Source: Eucalyptus grandis (Eukaryota > Streptophyta > Magnoliopsida > Myrtales > Myrtaceae). Taken from it: a stretch of DNA of 64,000 nt. The DNA lies in assembly GCF_016545825.1 (NCBI RefSeq), contig NC_052615.1, positions 23,056,520-23,120,519 of the forward strand, read 5' to 3'. Under the pieces are notes generated by a model, which did no database searches, was not told the DNA's origin, and was given only the letters and a program-made list of their open reading frames with translations. How positions within the stretch are numbered: position 1 is the first letter of the stretch; each line of letters begins with the position of its first letter. Below, one piece after another: positions 34,916 to 45,162 of this stretch. The translations under genes and the position numbers were made by a program.

Positions 34916-36289
34916 TTCATTCAAGTCGCTACTATTGGAAAAATCCCTTTGTTTTTTCAAGATGACAAAGACAATCAAAGGCTACTAATGTGTGTATTAG
35001 TTGAGTGATACCAGGTCATATATGCACACGCCAAAATGAAAATGTAATAAACAGCACTAGAGATTCTGATATGAGGAGTGCTATGCCACTATCTTGAGTT
35101 CTCACCGATATTGATTGAAAATATCTACAAGCTTAGATGATCTTCAGATAAGGTGAACATCTAAAAGGACCTTAATCAAGGGTGAACAAGCTGAGAAGAA
35201 CAAGGTTGTTCGTGATGGCTTAGAGGTACAAAGATCAAGTGAACAGTTGGATGGACCTGGTAAGGTGAACAAGCTTAGAATAGAGATGTTCAATAAAGCT
35301 TGGAAGGACCATGACGATGAACAACTTGGTAGAGTCGAAATTGCCAATATACTTGGAAGTATTAGAAAGATCAAGTACGGTGGATTGTTATCAAAGCAGT
35401 AAATTGTTGGCAAAGAGCAGCTGCCTTATATAGATGAGATGGAAGAGTGTGATGATATCGATGACCTATGTGAGTTCATCGAAGACTAGGTACAAGGAGG
35501 AAGATCTTGACAAGGAGGAAAACAAGTCAAAGATGATGAGGTGTTCATGATGACTTGTGGGTACTATAGTCAATCTATCATCAAGGTGACATCTTTAGAA
35601 GCTAAGATACTCAAGAGTATCATTGGATGAGTGATCGTAAGTCATCCACATGGTTTTCCAAAAACAGCACCAACGGACCTAAAAATTAGCTGATGACAAT
35701 GTTTGTGTCGATGCTAGAAATATCATATCATTGGTGATGTCGAAACAATGATCATGTGAGGATGTTTATTGGATAAAAAAATTATAGCCATTACTAGGAC
35801 GAAATGCGTAGTGGAAGATTAGGAAGTCTATCGAGGGACAACAATAGGCATCTTGTCAAAAATGTTAGAGCAGTTAGCATCAGAATAGTAGCTGCATGAC
35901 CAATTTTCAGATAGTCTACATATGTTCAGGAAAAGTACTGTATAGGCAGTACCACCTCAAGTAGCAGCACCAATAATCTCTAATGGCTAGTTGGACTTCT
36001 GAAGCATCTCCATCGGGAAGATTGAAGATGTCTATTTAAGAGAAAATGTTCCAGGCCAAAATGTTAGAGAGCACAATGTAGAATCCAAATATTTGCTCTG
36101 AGCTACTTTCCTTGTTGATATTGTTTCGTTCTCTTGGAAGATCTTCACTGTGAAAGTCTTGCTATATAGTAATCACATGAAAGATCAAGAGCAACAACTG
36201 AGTCCTGATAATGTGATCTATTATGTAATAGGATCAGCAATTGCCAATTGTAACTTGTTTAATAGATTACTAATGCAATCTAACCTAAC
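34916..36289. other. Gene-free stretch after the F-box fragment
   Basis: Repetitive-looking text (repeated 'ggtgaacaa', 'gatcaag', 'ttggaaggacc') with many stops in all frames. It may be the interior of an old LTR element, but no domain survives. Confidence 0.4.
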
Positions 36290-36540
36290 TTGCGGCTGTT
36301 AGTCTGGAGAGTGGATGTAGGCTTGTGGATAAAGCTGAACCGCTATATATCTACTTGTGACCTCTATCTCTTTACTATTTGCATTACATGATCTTTATTA
36401 TCACATTCTATTAAATAGTGATGTTTACAATATCTTTTTGCCAATGTTTGAAGTTAAACTCGTTATCTTTTCTACAAATGTTTTTCATAGTTCTTAAACA
36501 ACATATCAGCCCCCCTTAGGTTGAATTGTTAGCCTAATAG
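36290..36540 (+). repeat. Degenerate Sirevirus-type LTR tail
   Basis: Text such as 'gagtggatgtaggcttgtgg', 'gctgaaccgctatata' and near the end 'tcagccccccttagg' parallels the distal LTR of the two Copia elements (gtaggcttgaaataag, gaaccactataaacc, caccccc ctctagg). It is diverged and has no partner LTR or primer-binding site, so it is a fragment. Confidence 0.55.
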
Positions 36541-37221
36541 CCATGACTCAAATTTGGGTTGCCATGACTTACGAGGAGTCGTGCAACCCAGACTGCACAT
36601 CACGCAACTCGTGGAGGTTGCAGCAGTCCCTCGCCTTGGTCACACGACCTAGATTGCACAACGCCGTGACTCACAGAGGTCGCTTGACCCTTCGACGATG
36701 GTTACCTAGGTCATTGCAACCACACCAGCATCTCTCTAGTCGTTGCCATCCCCTCATAGCCAGGTACAACCATGCCAACCGACCTCAATGAAGAATCTGA
36801 GCAGTGTCACACAATGAGGGCAAAAATGGAAAAATAAAATGTTTCTTTTTTGGTAAAGGTAAAAAATGTATAGAGTTGAATAATTACAAGGAAGGAGGCT
36901 CGGCATCTAGATGGGACAAACACTCAAAGAGATGATCAAGTCAAAGAGAGTGCAAGGGTGCCGTGGTTCCCAAGGAAAGGAAAAAAAAAATTATACAGTA
37001 CGGGGGGTGGGTATACCGAGAAAGCTAAAAGCCTAAGGCAACCTAAGATCTACCTCGGGTTTTCAGCCTTTTAGATGCCCATTTTTCTCCTGGGATTTGC
37101 AAAATTTTTGCCAAACACCCAATATTTGGCCCAAGGGGCTTTGGGTATCCAAAGTCCCTTCCAAATGCTACTACCAAATGCACCATAAGCATAATTTTCA
37201 ATGTTCTTGAGGTGATTAAGC

Positions 37222-38084
37222 TGAGGTACGGATACTTAGAGTGTCAAAACTTGGCACGGAGGGACACTTAAGTGCCAAAAGTTTGGAAAGTGACACTTAA
37301 GTGCCAAAATTGGAGCAAAATAGATCATTTAAGTGCCACTCCGCCAAAATGTCAACGTGGCAATTTTCCGGCGAAAAGTGCAAAACAACGTCATTTTCGC
37401 ATGTTGACGTGGCTAAACAATATAAAAATAATGTCATTTTGGTGATGACGTCGTAAAAAATTAATATAAAATTCATTTAAAACTAAACTTATTTAAAAAA
37501 TTTAAAATTAAAATTTAAAATTAAAAACTATTTTTTTTAAAATTAATAAATATTTAAAATAAAATAAAAAAATAAAAAATTTATAAAAATTTATAAAAAA
37601 GTAAACTTATTTAAAAAAATTTAAAAATAAAATAAAAATATTAAAAAAGGGGGGCCCGAGCCCTTCCAACGGCGGCGGGAGGCACAAGAGACGAGGGCTC
37701 AGCCCTTAGCCACCTACCCTTTTTTTCTTAATTTTTTAAATTTTTATTTTATTTTTTAAAAATTTTAGTTTTTTTAATTTATAAAATTAAATAAATTTAG
37801 TTTTCAATTAAATATAATTAATTTTATATTTATTTTTTTATCATGTCAGCACCAAAACGGCATCGTTTTTGTATTGTCTAGCCACATCAAGATGCAAAAT
37901 AACGTCGTTTTGCACTTCCTTTGCCGGAAAATAGCCATGTTGGCATTTTGGCCGGATTTTGGTCAGAAATGGCACTTAAGTGATTTATTTGCTCGATTTT
38001 GGTACTTAAGTATCACTTTTCAAATTTTTGGCACTTTAAGTGTCCCTCCATACCAAGTTTTGGCACTTGGGGTATACTTCTGCC
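37222..38084. mobile_element. Non-autonomous Mutator-like TIR element (AGTGCCAAAA family)
   Basis: Inverted ends of about 170-200 bp share agtgccaaaacttgg, ggagggacacttaa, a cluster of acgtggc and cgtcatttt/cgtcgtttt words, and gccggaaaa. Candidate 9-bp target copies TGATTAAGC (37213-37221) and TAATTAAGC (38085-38093) differ at one base. The middle is A/T-rich with a short G+C block at about 37650-37720 (gagcccttccaacggcggcg). The ends resemble the left end of the MULE at 58917. There is no coding capacity. Confidence 0.8.
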
Positions 38085-38940
38085 TAATTAAGCCAATTGA
38101 AATCAATTGAGATGTTTTTGAAAGATTTAATTGGTTTAATTTCAACGATTTTAGACCGTTTCCCTTCGAATTAGCCTATTTTCATTCAAATTGGGCAGTA
38201 ATTATTTACAATAACCTAATTACATTAAATTCTTGAAAGAACCGACCAAAGTCATCCAAAACCGATTGAACCGGTTAAAACCAATTCGGACCAATTCAAC
38301 CGACCCGATCGGTTTCCGACGGAAATAGCCGATTCGGCCATTTTGCTAGCAATGCTCTAACAGCTAGCAACCATCCATGACTAGCCCAAGCCATGGCCGA
38401 TCTTTCCCTACACCTTTTGCACAAAAATTTACAAAAATGCCCTTAGTGAATTTACCAAAATGCCCTCAGGTGCCATGTCACTAATCCTAATCATTACGAT
38501 TAAGCCAATTAGGAGACTTGCTTAGTGACTAAGCAATAAATCTCAGCCATTGCTCAATAATTAATCCTAACCATTTATCTTGACATATCATTGATCCATG
38601 ATATCAATTATAAACCAATAGTGTTAAGCTTTAATCAAGAAGGAATAATTTGACCCATTGGATCAATTCAAGAGCCCAAATATGATCTTGGGGGAGTATA
38701 AGTTCAATTTTTCCTCCATAATTAAGGGTTGCTGGATCATTTTTGCAGAACTCTCTCTCTCTCTCTCTCACTCAGCCGCTCCCCTTTGCTACTCCTTACA
38801 ACCACTCACCAGCACCATTAAGTGTAGATTCTTGCTTCAATTTATAAAACCTTGTTTCAGCTTGGTCGAGCAATCTAAGGTGAGTTCGTGGCACCTTAGT
38901 TGCTAGCACGAACGTCAAATTGCTCATCTCAACATTGAAT
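38085..38940. other. Gene-free stretch with CT microsatellite
   Basis: AT-rich, with (CT)n at 38751-38769 followed by a pyrimidine-rich stretch and 'aaggtgagt'. This is promoter/leader-like text, but no coding exon follows. Confidence 0.45.
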
Positions 38941-41490
38941 TGAAGTTAATCAAGGTAATCTCTATTGAATCATGAATCCGATGAAGCGAGGTTACAATAG
39001 GTAACCGGGTTAGATTCATACTTAGGATGTGATTAGAGTTTAGATGAACTATATGAATGTTTGAGGATGATCTTTAGTGATTTGATGAGGTTTAATGATG
39101 AGAATATGACTCAATGATGCTTCATCGATGTTTCTAGAAATTTGAAATTCTGATCTGGTTAACCTAATTGAGGACTGGAAATGAGCTATTAGATGTCATT
39201 TTTCGACTTTGATCCTTCATGAGATTTAAACTAGATATTATGAGCTTTTCAATGATATATCATATTCCTGATTTGAGTGTCATTTGCTTTGTCAAAAGTG
39301 CATCATAATTCTTGATTTGATTCTATGGATGATTATACTAATTGGCTTAACATCTTCAATTGAGCTTTCCAACGGCATATCATGTGCATGATTCGGACTT
39401 CATTTGCTTTGTTGATTGCTTGTCACAACTTCGATGTTGACTTTGGATTTTGGATGTTTTGCTTCAATGTCATGGTTAATTGATCTATTGGGTTTGATGA
39501 TTTTTATGAGTTTTTATATAATAATTTCGAATTGGATGTCTTAATGAAAATTAATCATGACATTTGGTTCTAAATTATATAAAAATTGCATGAAGTATGC
39601 AAATCATTTAGTTAGGTTAATCACTTGCAAGCAAAATACATAACAAGTGCCAAAACTTGGCACGGTGGATATTTAAGTGCAAAAATTCCAAATGTTTACT
39701 TAGCAATGAATGTGCAAACTGACATCATTTTGCCCCTAAAATTATTAATTTAATATTAATTAAAAATTAAATTATTAAGAAAAAGCCCTTGCCAAAGCTA
39801 TGGTGCCTTTGCCCTTTTTTTTTCTTAATAATTTAGTTTTTTATTTATTTTAATTAATATTTATATTAAAAATTAATTTTGGGGGCTAATAGCGCCATGT
39901 AGACAGTTTTTTTTTAAAAAAAAAAAATTGACACGTGGATAATTTTTTTTAAAAGAATTGCTACTTGATAATTTTTTGAAAAAAACCTGCCACGTGAGTG
40001 AAAAATATCACTCGAAAATATCACGTCAGCAGTTTGATTGGAACCTCTCACCATTGGCAATTAAGTGATTTATTTTTATCCGATTTTGATAATTAAGTAT
40101 ATCTTTTGGAACTTTTGGCACTTGCGGTGTCCACACCCCATCACTTGTTAACCATTCATAATATGTAAAGTCATGTTTCGGATTAGACCTCTCTGCTAAT
40201 TGTCTTCAATTGAGCTAGAAAATAATTTCAGTTGCGTTTAAGGCCTTCTAAGGATTCATAAGAAACTTCATGAGCTTTCTTTTGACTCATAGTTTGCATG
40301 ATTTGACCATCATTTATTAGGTTTAATAATAATTTTTACAAAACCGAATTGAAATCCAAGAATGATTAGTGCTCTGTTTTAGTGTTTTGTTTCGTCACCT
40401 TTGGTGTTTGTCAATTTTCTCTGATTTTTTGTGGTTGGATTATTAAGTTAACATCTGAATGAAAGTTGTTCAAAACATGTAGATTAATAAAATATAAAAA
40501 ATTTGTAATGATTGAAATTCATTTACTTAGGTCGATCATGTCTAGAATGTCCGGGTCCATCCCTGTAATTTTGCTTTGTTGATTGGCCTACACTACTCTT
40601 TGATTTTTGTAAAATCATGTATTGTGAATATGGAATTTATTTCTTCACAAAAGTTTCTCTTTACATCCTTTTGAATAACATATAAAATTTTCATAAGGAT
40701 CGGACATCAGTAGGATAGGTTGATCATGTTTAAACTGAACATACTTGTTGTCGAGGTTTGTCTGTCCCGAATGGCATATACTTATACTGATTTTTATAAA
40801 TTCACATAAATTGAATAGGCCTTAGATATCTTCATGAAAGTAGTAGGACACTGTATGACCAATGTTGTGTAGAAATTTCAAATTGAATGGGTTACTTTTG
40901 GATGATGTAAATAATTGTGAGCCATACGTGTTTTCTTCTGTGATGTTCTATTTCCAAAATGATATGATTGAGTTCTTTGATTTTTGGAAATTCATGCATA
41001 ATGAATCTGCTAAATATTTCTTCATGAGATTTACTTGGAACATGCTGAATTTCATTTTCAAAAAATTTCAGAAAATAAAAACGCGGTTTGCTATTTTTGC
41101 CAACCCAATCAAAGTTGCAAGGTTTGCTCGAACCCTGTTTTCTAGAAATGATTTTTGTGCACTATTTGAGTTTTATAAATTCATATGGTCCAAATTTTTT
41201 AATGCATGCTTCATGAATTTTTTAAAAAGCTTTTCAATCTTTGATTTGGCATTAGTTTCGTTAAGTTCGAAATTTTTTATTTTATTTAAAAGAGAGCTTT
41301 ATCCGTATGTCATTAATTCCGCATCCAAGTTATCATTGAACACTAGAAAGTATTTCATAAATTTAACGAAGTTAATGACCTTTTCTGAAAATTCTCAAAA
41401 CCCGAAAGTTTTAAACATCGTTCTAAGCTTTCCTTTGATATTAAATTTGTCGAAAGTGAGCTATGTTAAATTGTTCAAAGGACCCAATTA
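38940..41490. repeat. Degenerate tandem repeats, including a ~189-bp periodic array
   Basis: Landmark tga(t/g)tttttrtaaattcat recurs at 40601, 40788, 40978 and 41167 (spacings 187, 190 and 189), with a weaker copy at 40422. Intervening text also recurs (ggt.gatcatgt, cttca.gaaa). Further left a different unit recurs at 39242 and 39363 (gagctttccaa.g.tatcat, gatt.g...tcatttgctttgt), with an echo at 40270. A TIR element has inserted at 39.64-40.14 kb. A 209-codon frame at 40862-41491 is Phe/Lys/Asn-rich and crosses the array. Because 189 is divisible by three, an accidental open frame persists across units; no family is recognised. Confidence 0.6.
39645..40138. mobile_element. Small TIR element, diverged AGTGCCAAAA family
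   Basis: The left end reads aagtgccaaaacttggcacg and continues with atatttaagtgcaaaaattcc. The right end, inverted, reads caagtgccaaaagttcc, then a tacttaatt word and taaatcacttaattgcc. The centre contains gcccttgccaaagctatggt beside long poly-A/T and A/T-only tracts, plus cacgtgg and cacgtcagc words. Boundaries are approximate and no clean target duplication was identified. Confidence 0.6.
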
Positions 41491-41905
41491 GTGCGTTGAC
41501 ATTATCCGCCCGTAGGTCCTAGAATTCATTTCCCAAGGACATTGGACTAATCTCAAAACTCCAGCAAATTTAGTATCCTTATTTGATATCACGTGCAAAT
41601 TTGAAAATTCTCCTTTTGTCCTCAATTGCGATTTTTCCAAACTTGTGTTCTTAAATTGCTGATCTTGAGAAGTTTAATTTATGTGGTTTTCTTCCTTTAA
41701 GATATAATTGTGTGTGTACTTGAGTGATTGTTCTCGGCTTGATTGTGCAAGTGACCCATTTCGATTCACTTTTATTGATTGATTGATTGAAAATCAAGAT
41801 CTTAGGATCTAAGTGCATGTAATTTTTAAATGGATGGTTTAGGACCAATGCATGTACACGTGTAAACCAAAAATCTAGGAGTCTTTCAATCTTGACCACT
41901 GAAAG

Positions 41906-42560
41906 TGCTAGTATGAATACCTAGAGGGGGTGAATAGGTGTGAAGAAAATTTTTCGCAAAAAACCACAGAAATAATTTCATTTTGAAACTGAGTCTAAGT
42001 ACAACAGATTTTGAGCGAGTTTAGATTTTAGCAGTTAAATAGAACTACGACCAAAATAAAAGAGTTTAGATATGAGAATAAGAATACAAGGTTTATAGTG
42101 GTTCAGCTTAGATCAAGTCTACGTTTACTATCCCATGCTAACAGCCTTATGCTGGATTCCACTATGTAATTAACAAGAGATTAAAACTTTGAGTGCAAAC
42201 ACTTAGAAGTAGATTACACTATCTCACTAAGTTATTCTTTTGGTATTTCTCTTACAATCACAAACGTTTAAGTTCACAAAAAACAAGTGTATGATCAAAA
42301 AGATCACTTAGACTTTAGACTTTTCTTTTCGAAAAGGATCATGTTGTCAAGCCGAGAATTTTCCTTTTTAAGTTCGGAGATCCTTTTAAGAGAAGATTTG
42401 AGATTTGACTAGAGCTCATTTATATACTTTGAAACTTTGATAATAATTTTTAAATGGCTGACCTCGATTTCCTCATCGGATTCTAAGTCTGTGTTTGAGT
42501 CGGACTTTGATTCTAAGTCTAATTCTAATTCCGAATTTGAGTTTGAGTCTGAATGTGCCA
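41906..42560 (-). mobile_element. Internally deleted Sirevirus fragment: gag joined to LTR end
   Basis: On the minus strand, from 42560, it encodes the Asp/Ser-rich Gag stretch (MAHSDSNSNSELELDLES) and the following coiled coil with one stop (INEL*SNLKSSLKRI). It then passes directly into the distal part of an LTR ending with ctctaggtattcatactagc at 41906. Compared with the elements at 9.07 and 24.86 kb, all of pol, the post-pol ORF and most of one LTR are missing. Confidence 0.75.
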
Positions 42561-42629
42561 TCAGTCAAGAGAACGAAGATTCATCTTAAATCAGTATGAG
42601 ATGGTCTAATAGAGTTTCTGATAAGTAGA

Positions 42630-42970
42630 GTAACCAACTTGTCTTTCTTAGACGTGTAGTCATAGTCACCCTTTAACTTCCCTTTGTACCAACAATTCCA
42701 GTTCAACAATTGCGCAATGCCAACTTTAATGACTAGAGATCTACGAATCTAAATATGTGGCAGGCTGGGCATGACTGACAAATCTTTGAACTGGATGGTT
42801 TCCTCATCTAGTAATGCTGCGTGTAACGAGATGCAGTTCATGGCATGTTTGAATCATTTTCATCGGTTTCGAATTCCAAGCAACTCTATAGATAGATTAA
42901 CCGGTGACTCTCGTTCGTCAAATTCTTCAGTAGGCTCCTGATTCTCATCCAAAGGATTTTGATAAGCTTT
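42630..42970 (-). pseudogene. Unrecognised coding-like fragment with stops
   Basis: One minus-strand frame reads as protein-like for about 110 codons despite three or four stops: NPLDENQEPTEEFDERESP, then KHAMNCISLHAALLDEETI, DLSVMPSLPHI, and RRSLVIKVGIAQLLNWNCW followed by YKGKLKGDYDYTSKKDK. The composition is unlike low-complexity translation and unlike the adjacent Gag text. I do not recognise the family. It may be a captured or degenerate host exon, or an unfamiliar transposon ORF. Confidence 0.4.
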
Positions 42971-43250
42971 TCTTTCCGACTTACTTTTGCACAGGTGCAA
43001 CCTTTCGTGATTATTTGACCATAATTAGGTTGGAAATTAATTTGAAAGCAAACCAAATGAAATTATAGGACGTAAACAAATCATAACTGGACACCAACAA
43101 TCTACAAATTGTCATTTGTGTCTGGAAAGGCATGATGTACAAGGCACGAACACAATGAAATAGAAATGTCTCTGGACACGTTTCATGTGTCTAGACACAT
43201 TCTACTTGCTTCAACCAGAATGCTCAAGTGGTTCCATATGGTCTTAAAAT

Positions 43251-44113
43251 TAGGGGTGATCGGTTCCCGGTTCGGTTCGGTTTCAAGGTGGAACCGGAAA
43301 CGGACCAAGAGAATCGGTTCCCAATTTTGGGAACCATGGACCGGACCGTTGGTCTTAGGACTGAGAACCGGACTGCACCATCGATTCCGGTCCGGTCCAG
43401 TCCGGTCCAAAAGAATTGGCACTTTATTTTTTCACTAAAGAATAATCATGCTCCGGACTGATCAATCAAATTCGATTTCTGAGCAATCTAATAAAACTAC
43501 TCACACATGTTTCCACGTGCAAAATATTCAAACTTCACTTGTGTGAATATCAATCATAGTTTATGTGTTTCATGCTTAATTTTAAAGCATAAAACCCATG
43601 AACAACGTGATTAAAGGTTGTGTTTGGCTTAGGTTTTATAGACAATCTATCTTCTATACTTTGAATGTTTAGTCGATATGAGACTTTTTAAGGCTTGAAG
43701 TGCCTTGTCGTTTGCAAGTGAGGGAGCAAGAGAGAGAGTGTGAGCATGAGGAGAGTTTTTTTCTATAAATAAAGAGTAACAACAAGAGTTTTAGTGGTCT
43801 CTTGGCCACATAAGAAGTTGTTACCTAAATTGCAATTTCGATTGCAATAAATTTCATATATAATATTAATATATTATATGTATATATGTATTTATATATT
43901 ATATGAATATAAATTATATATAAAAAAATTTGGTCCGGGTCGGTCCGGTCGATCCAGTTCCCACTTTGGAACCGGGAACCAGACCAACCGGCCACCGGTT
44001 CCAAGATTAGGAACTGGGAACCGGACCGCCGACCATGGGAACCGCCCAAAACCGGCCGGTCCAGTCTGGTTCGGTCCGGTTCCGGTTCGGGCGGTTTCCG
44101 TTGCACACCTCTA
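43251..44113. mobile_element. Non-autonomous hAT-like element with perfect 8-bp target duplication
   Basis: CTTAAAAT occurs immediately before (43243-43250) and after (44114-44121) the element. Ends are TAGGGGTG at the left and, inverted, TAGAGGTG at the right (ttgcacacctcta), typical of plant hAT termini. About 150-180 bp at each end are packed with ggttcc, ggttcgg and ccggtcc words in both orientations. The middle is A/T-rich and non-coding. The length is 863 bp. Transposase would have come from another element. Confidence 0.9.
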
Positions 44114-44121
44114 CTTAAAAT

Positions 44122-45162
44122 AAAATTTTCACCAAACCAACGTACCGTCAAAATTGGCTCGGTTCAATTAATCAACGTAATATTCAAAAGGTCTTCCACG
44201 GTCAAACATAATAAACTTAGGCTTTGGTTGGGTTCAGTCCTATTTAACAGTTCAGGCTCATTAACTCGATCCCAATTGCTGCCAGATAACACAACTGATC
44301 AAGGGCTCCTCTTTAGGACCTTCATGAAATCTCCAGCCTCGCGCTTTCTCTTGCAAAGCAATTGTTTCCTTCTTTTCTTCTTTTTTGTTTGGCCCCACTT
44401 CTTCTTACCCAATAAACCCTAACAATGTCTCGGATCTATAAGATCCAAATCCCTCTTTTGAAATTCAATTCAAGCATTATTTAACTTTTCTCTCATCAGT
44501 CATCGTCGTCAAAGCTCTTCTAGCAATTTCTTTTGCTTCTCACCGATCTTCCAATGCTGTCAGCCTCAGGAACCGTCCTCATTGCCTCACGAGTCAAACA
44601 GAAGCCCCCTACGCCACTTTCGGCTAAATTTATGGAGGTTTGTGTTGGGGGGCAGCAACCAAAAAATGAAAAGAGAAGAAGAAGAATAAGAAAGAAAGAA
44701 AGAAGAAACAAAATGCATGTAATTACATCAGATTACATAATTATCAAAGTTTTGTATAAAAAAGAAAAACCAAACCTCATCCGAAATCATTTCTCCTCCA
44801 AATCCTTTAAGCTCCAATCTATGCCATAAGGGAAATAGAGTATGAAGGGCAAAAAGGTGATTAAAAGACAGGCTTACTTTAAGGATCTGGATTCTAGACT
44901 TAGGAGTCAAGGACTCATGTATATGAGCCTACAGAACATTTATCCCATTCAAGTAAGGTGAGTCGCTAGATGGTATGATGGTTCATGCTATTGTGAGGCA
45001 AACGCAGGTGAACGACCAAGGTGAAGTGACATGTAACATTTGGAAAGTTCAGGACGTAAACTGAAACTTTTGAAAGGAAAGGGTTAGAGCGAGATGAGAG
45101 TTAGAAAAAAGGTTAAAAGGTCATTCATGATTGGGCCGAGAGATCAAAACAATACTTTCAAT
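44122..45162. other. Gene-free stretch downstream of the NO66-like pseudogene
   Basis: No gene was seen. Short pyrimidine-rich and purine-rich tracts occur near 44370-44400 and 44670-44710. The right part would hold the 3' flank of the minus-strand pseudogene ending at 45163. Confidence 0.5.

Noticed and set aside
40862..41491. 209-codon open frame, Phe/Lys/Asn-rich
   Set aside because: It spans a degenerate ~189-bp tandem array whose unit length is divisible by three, so an accidental frame is expected. No family resemblance or splice context. Reported only as part of the repeat.
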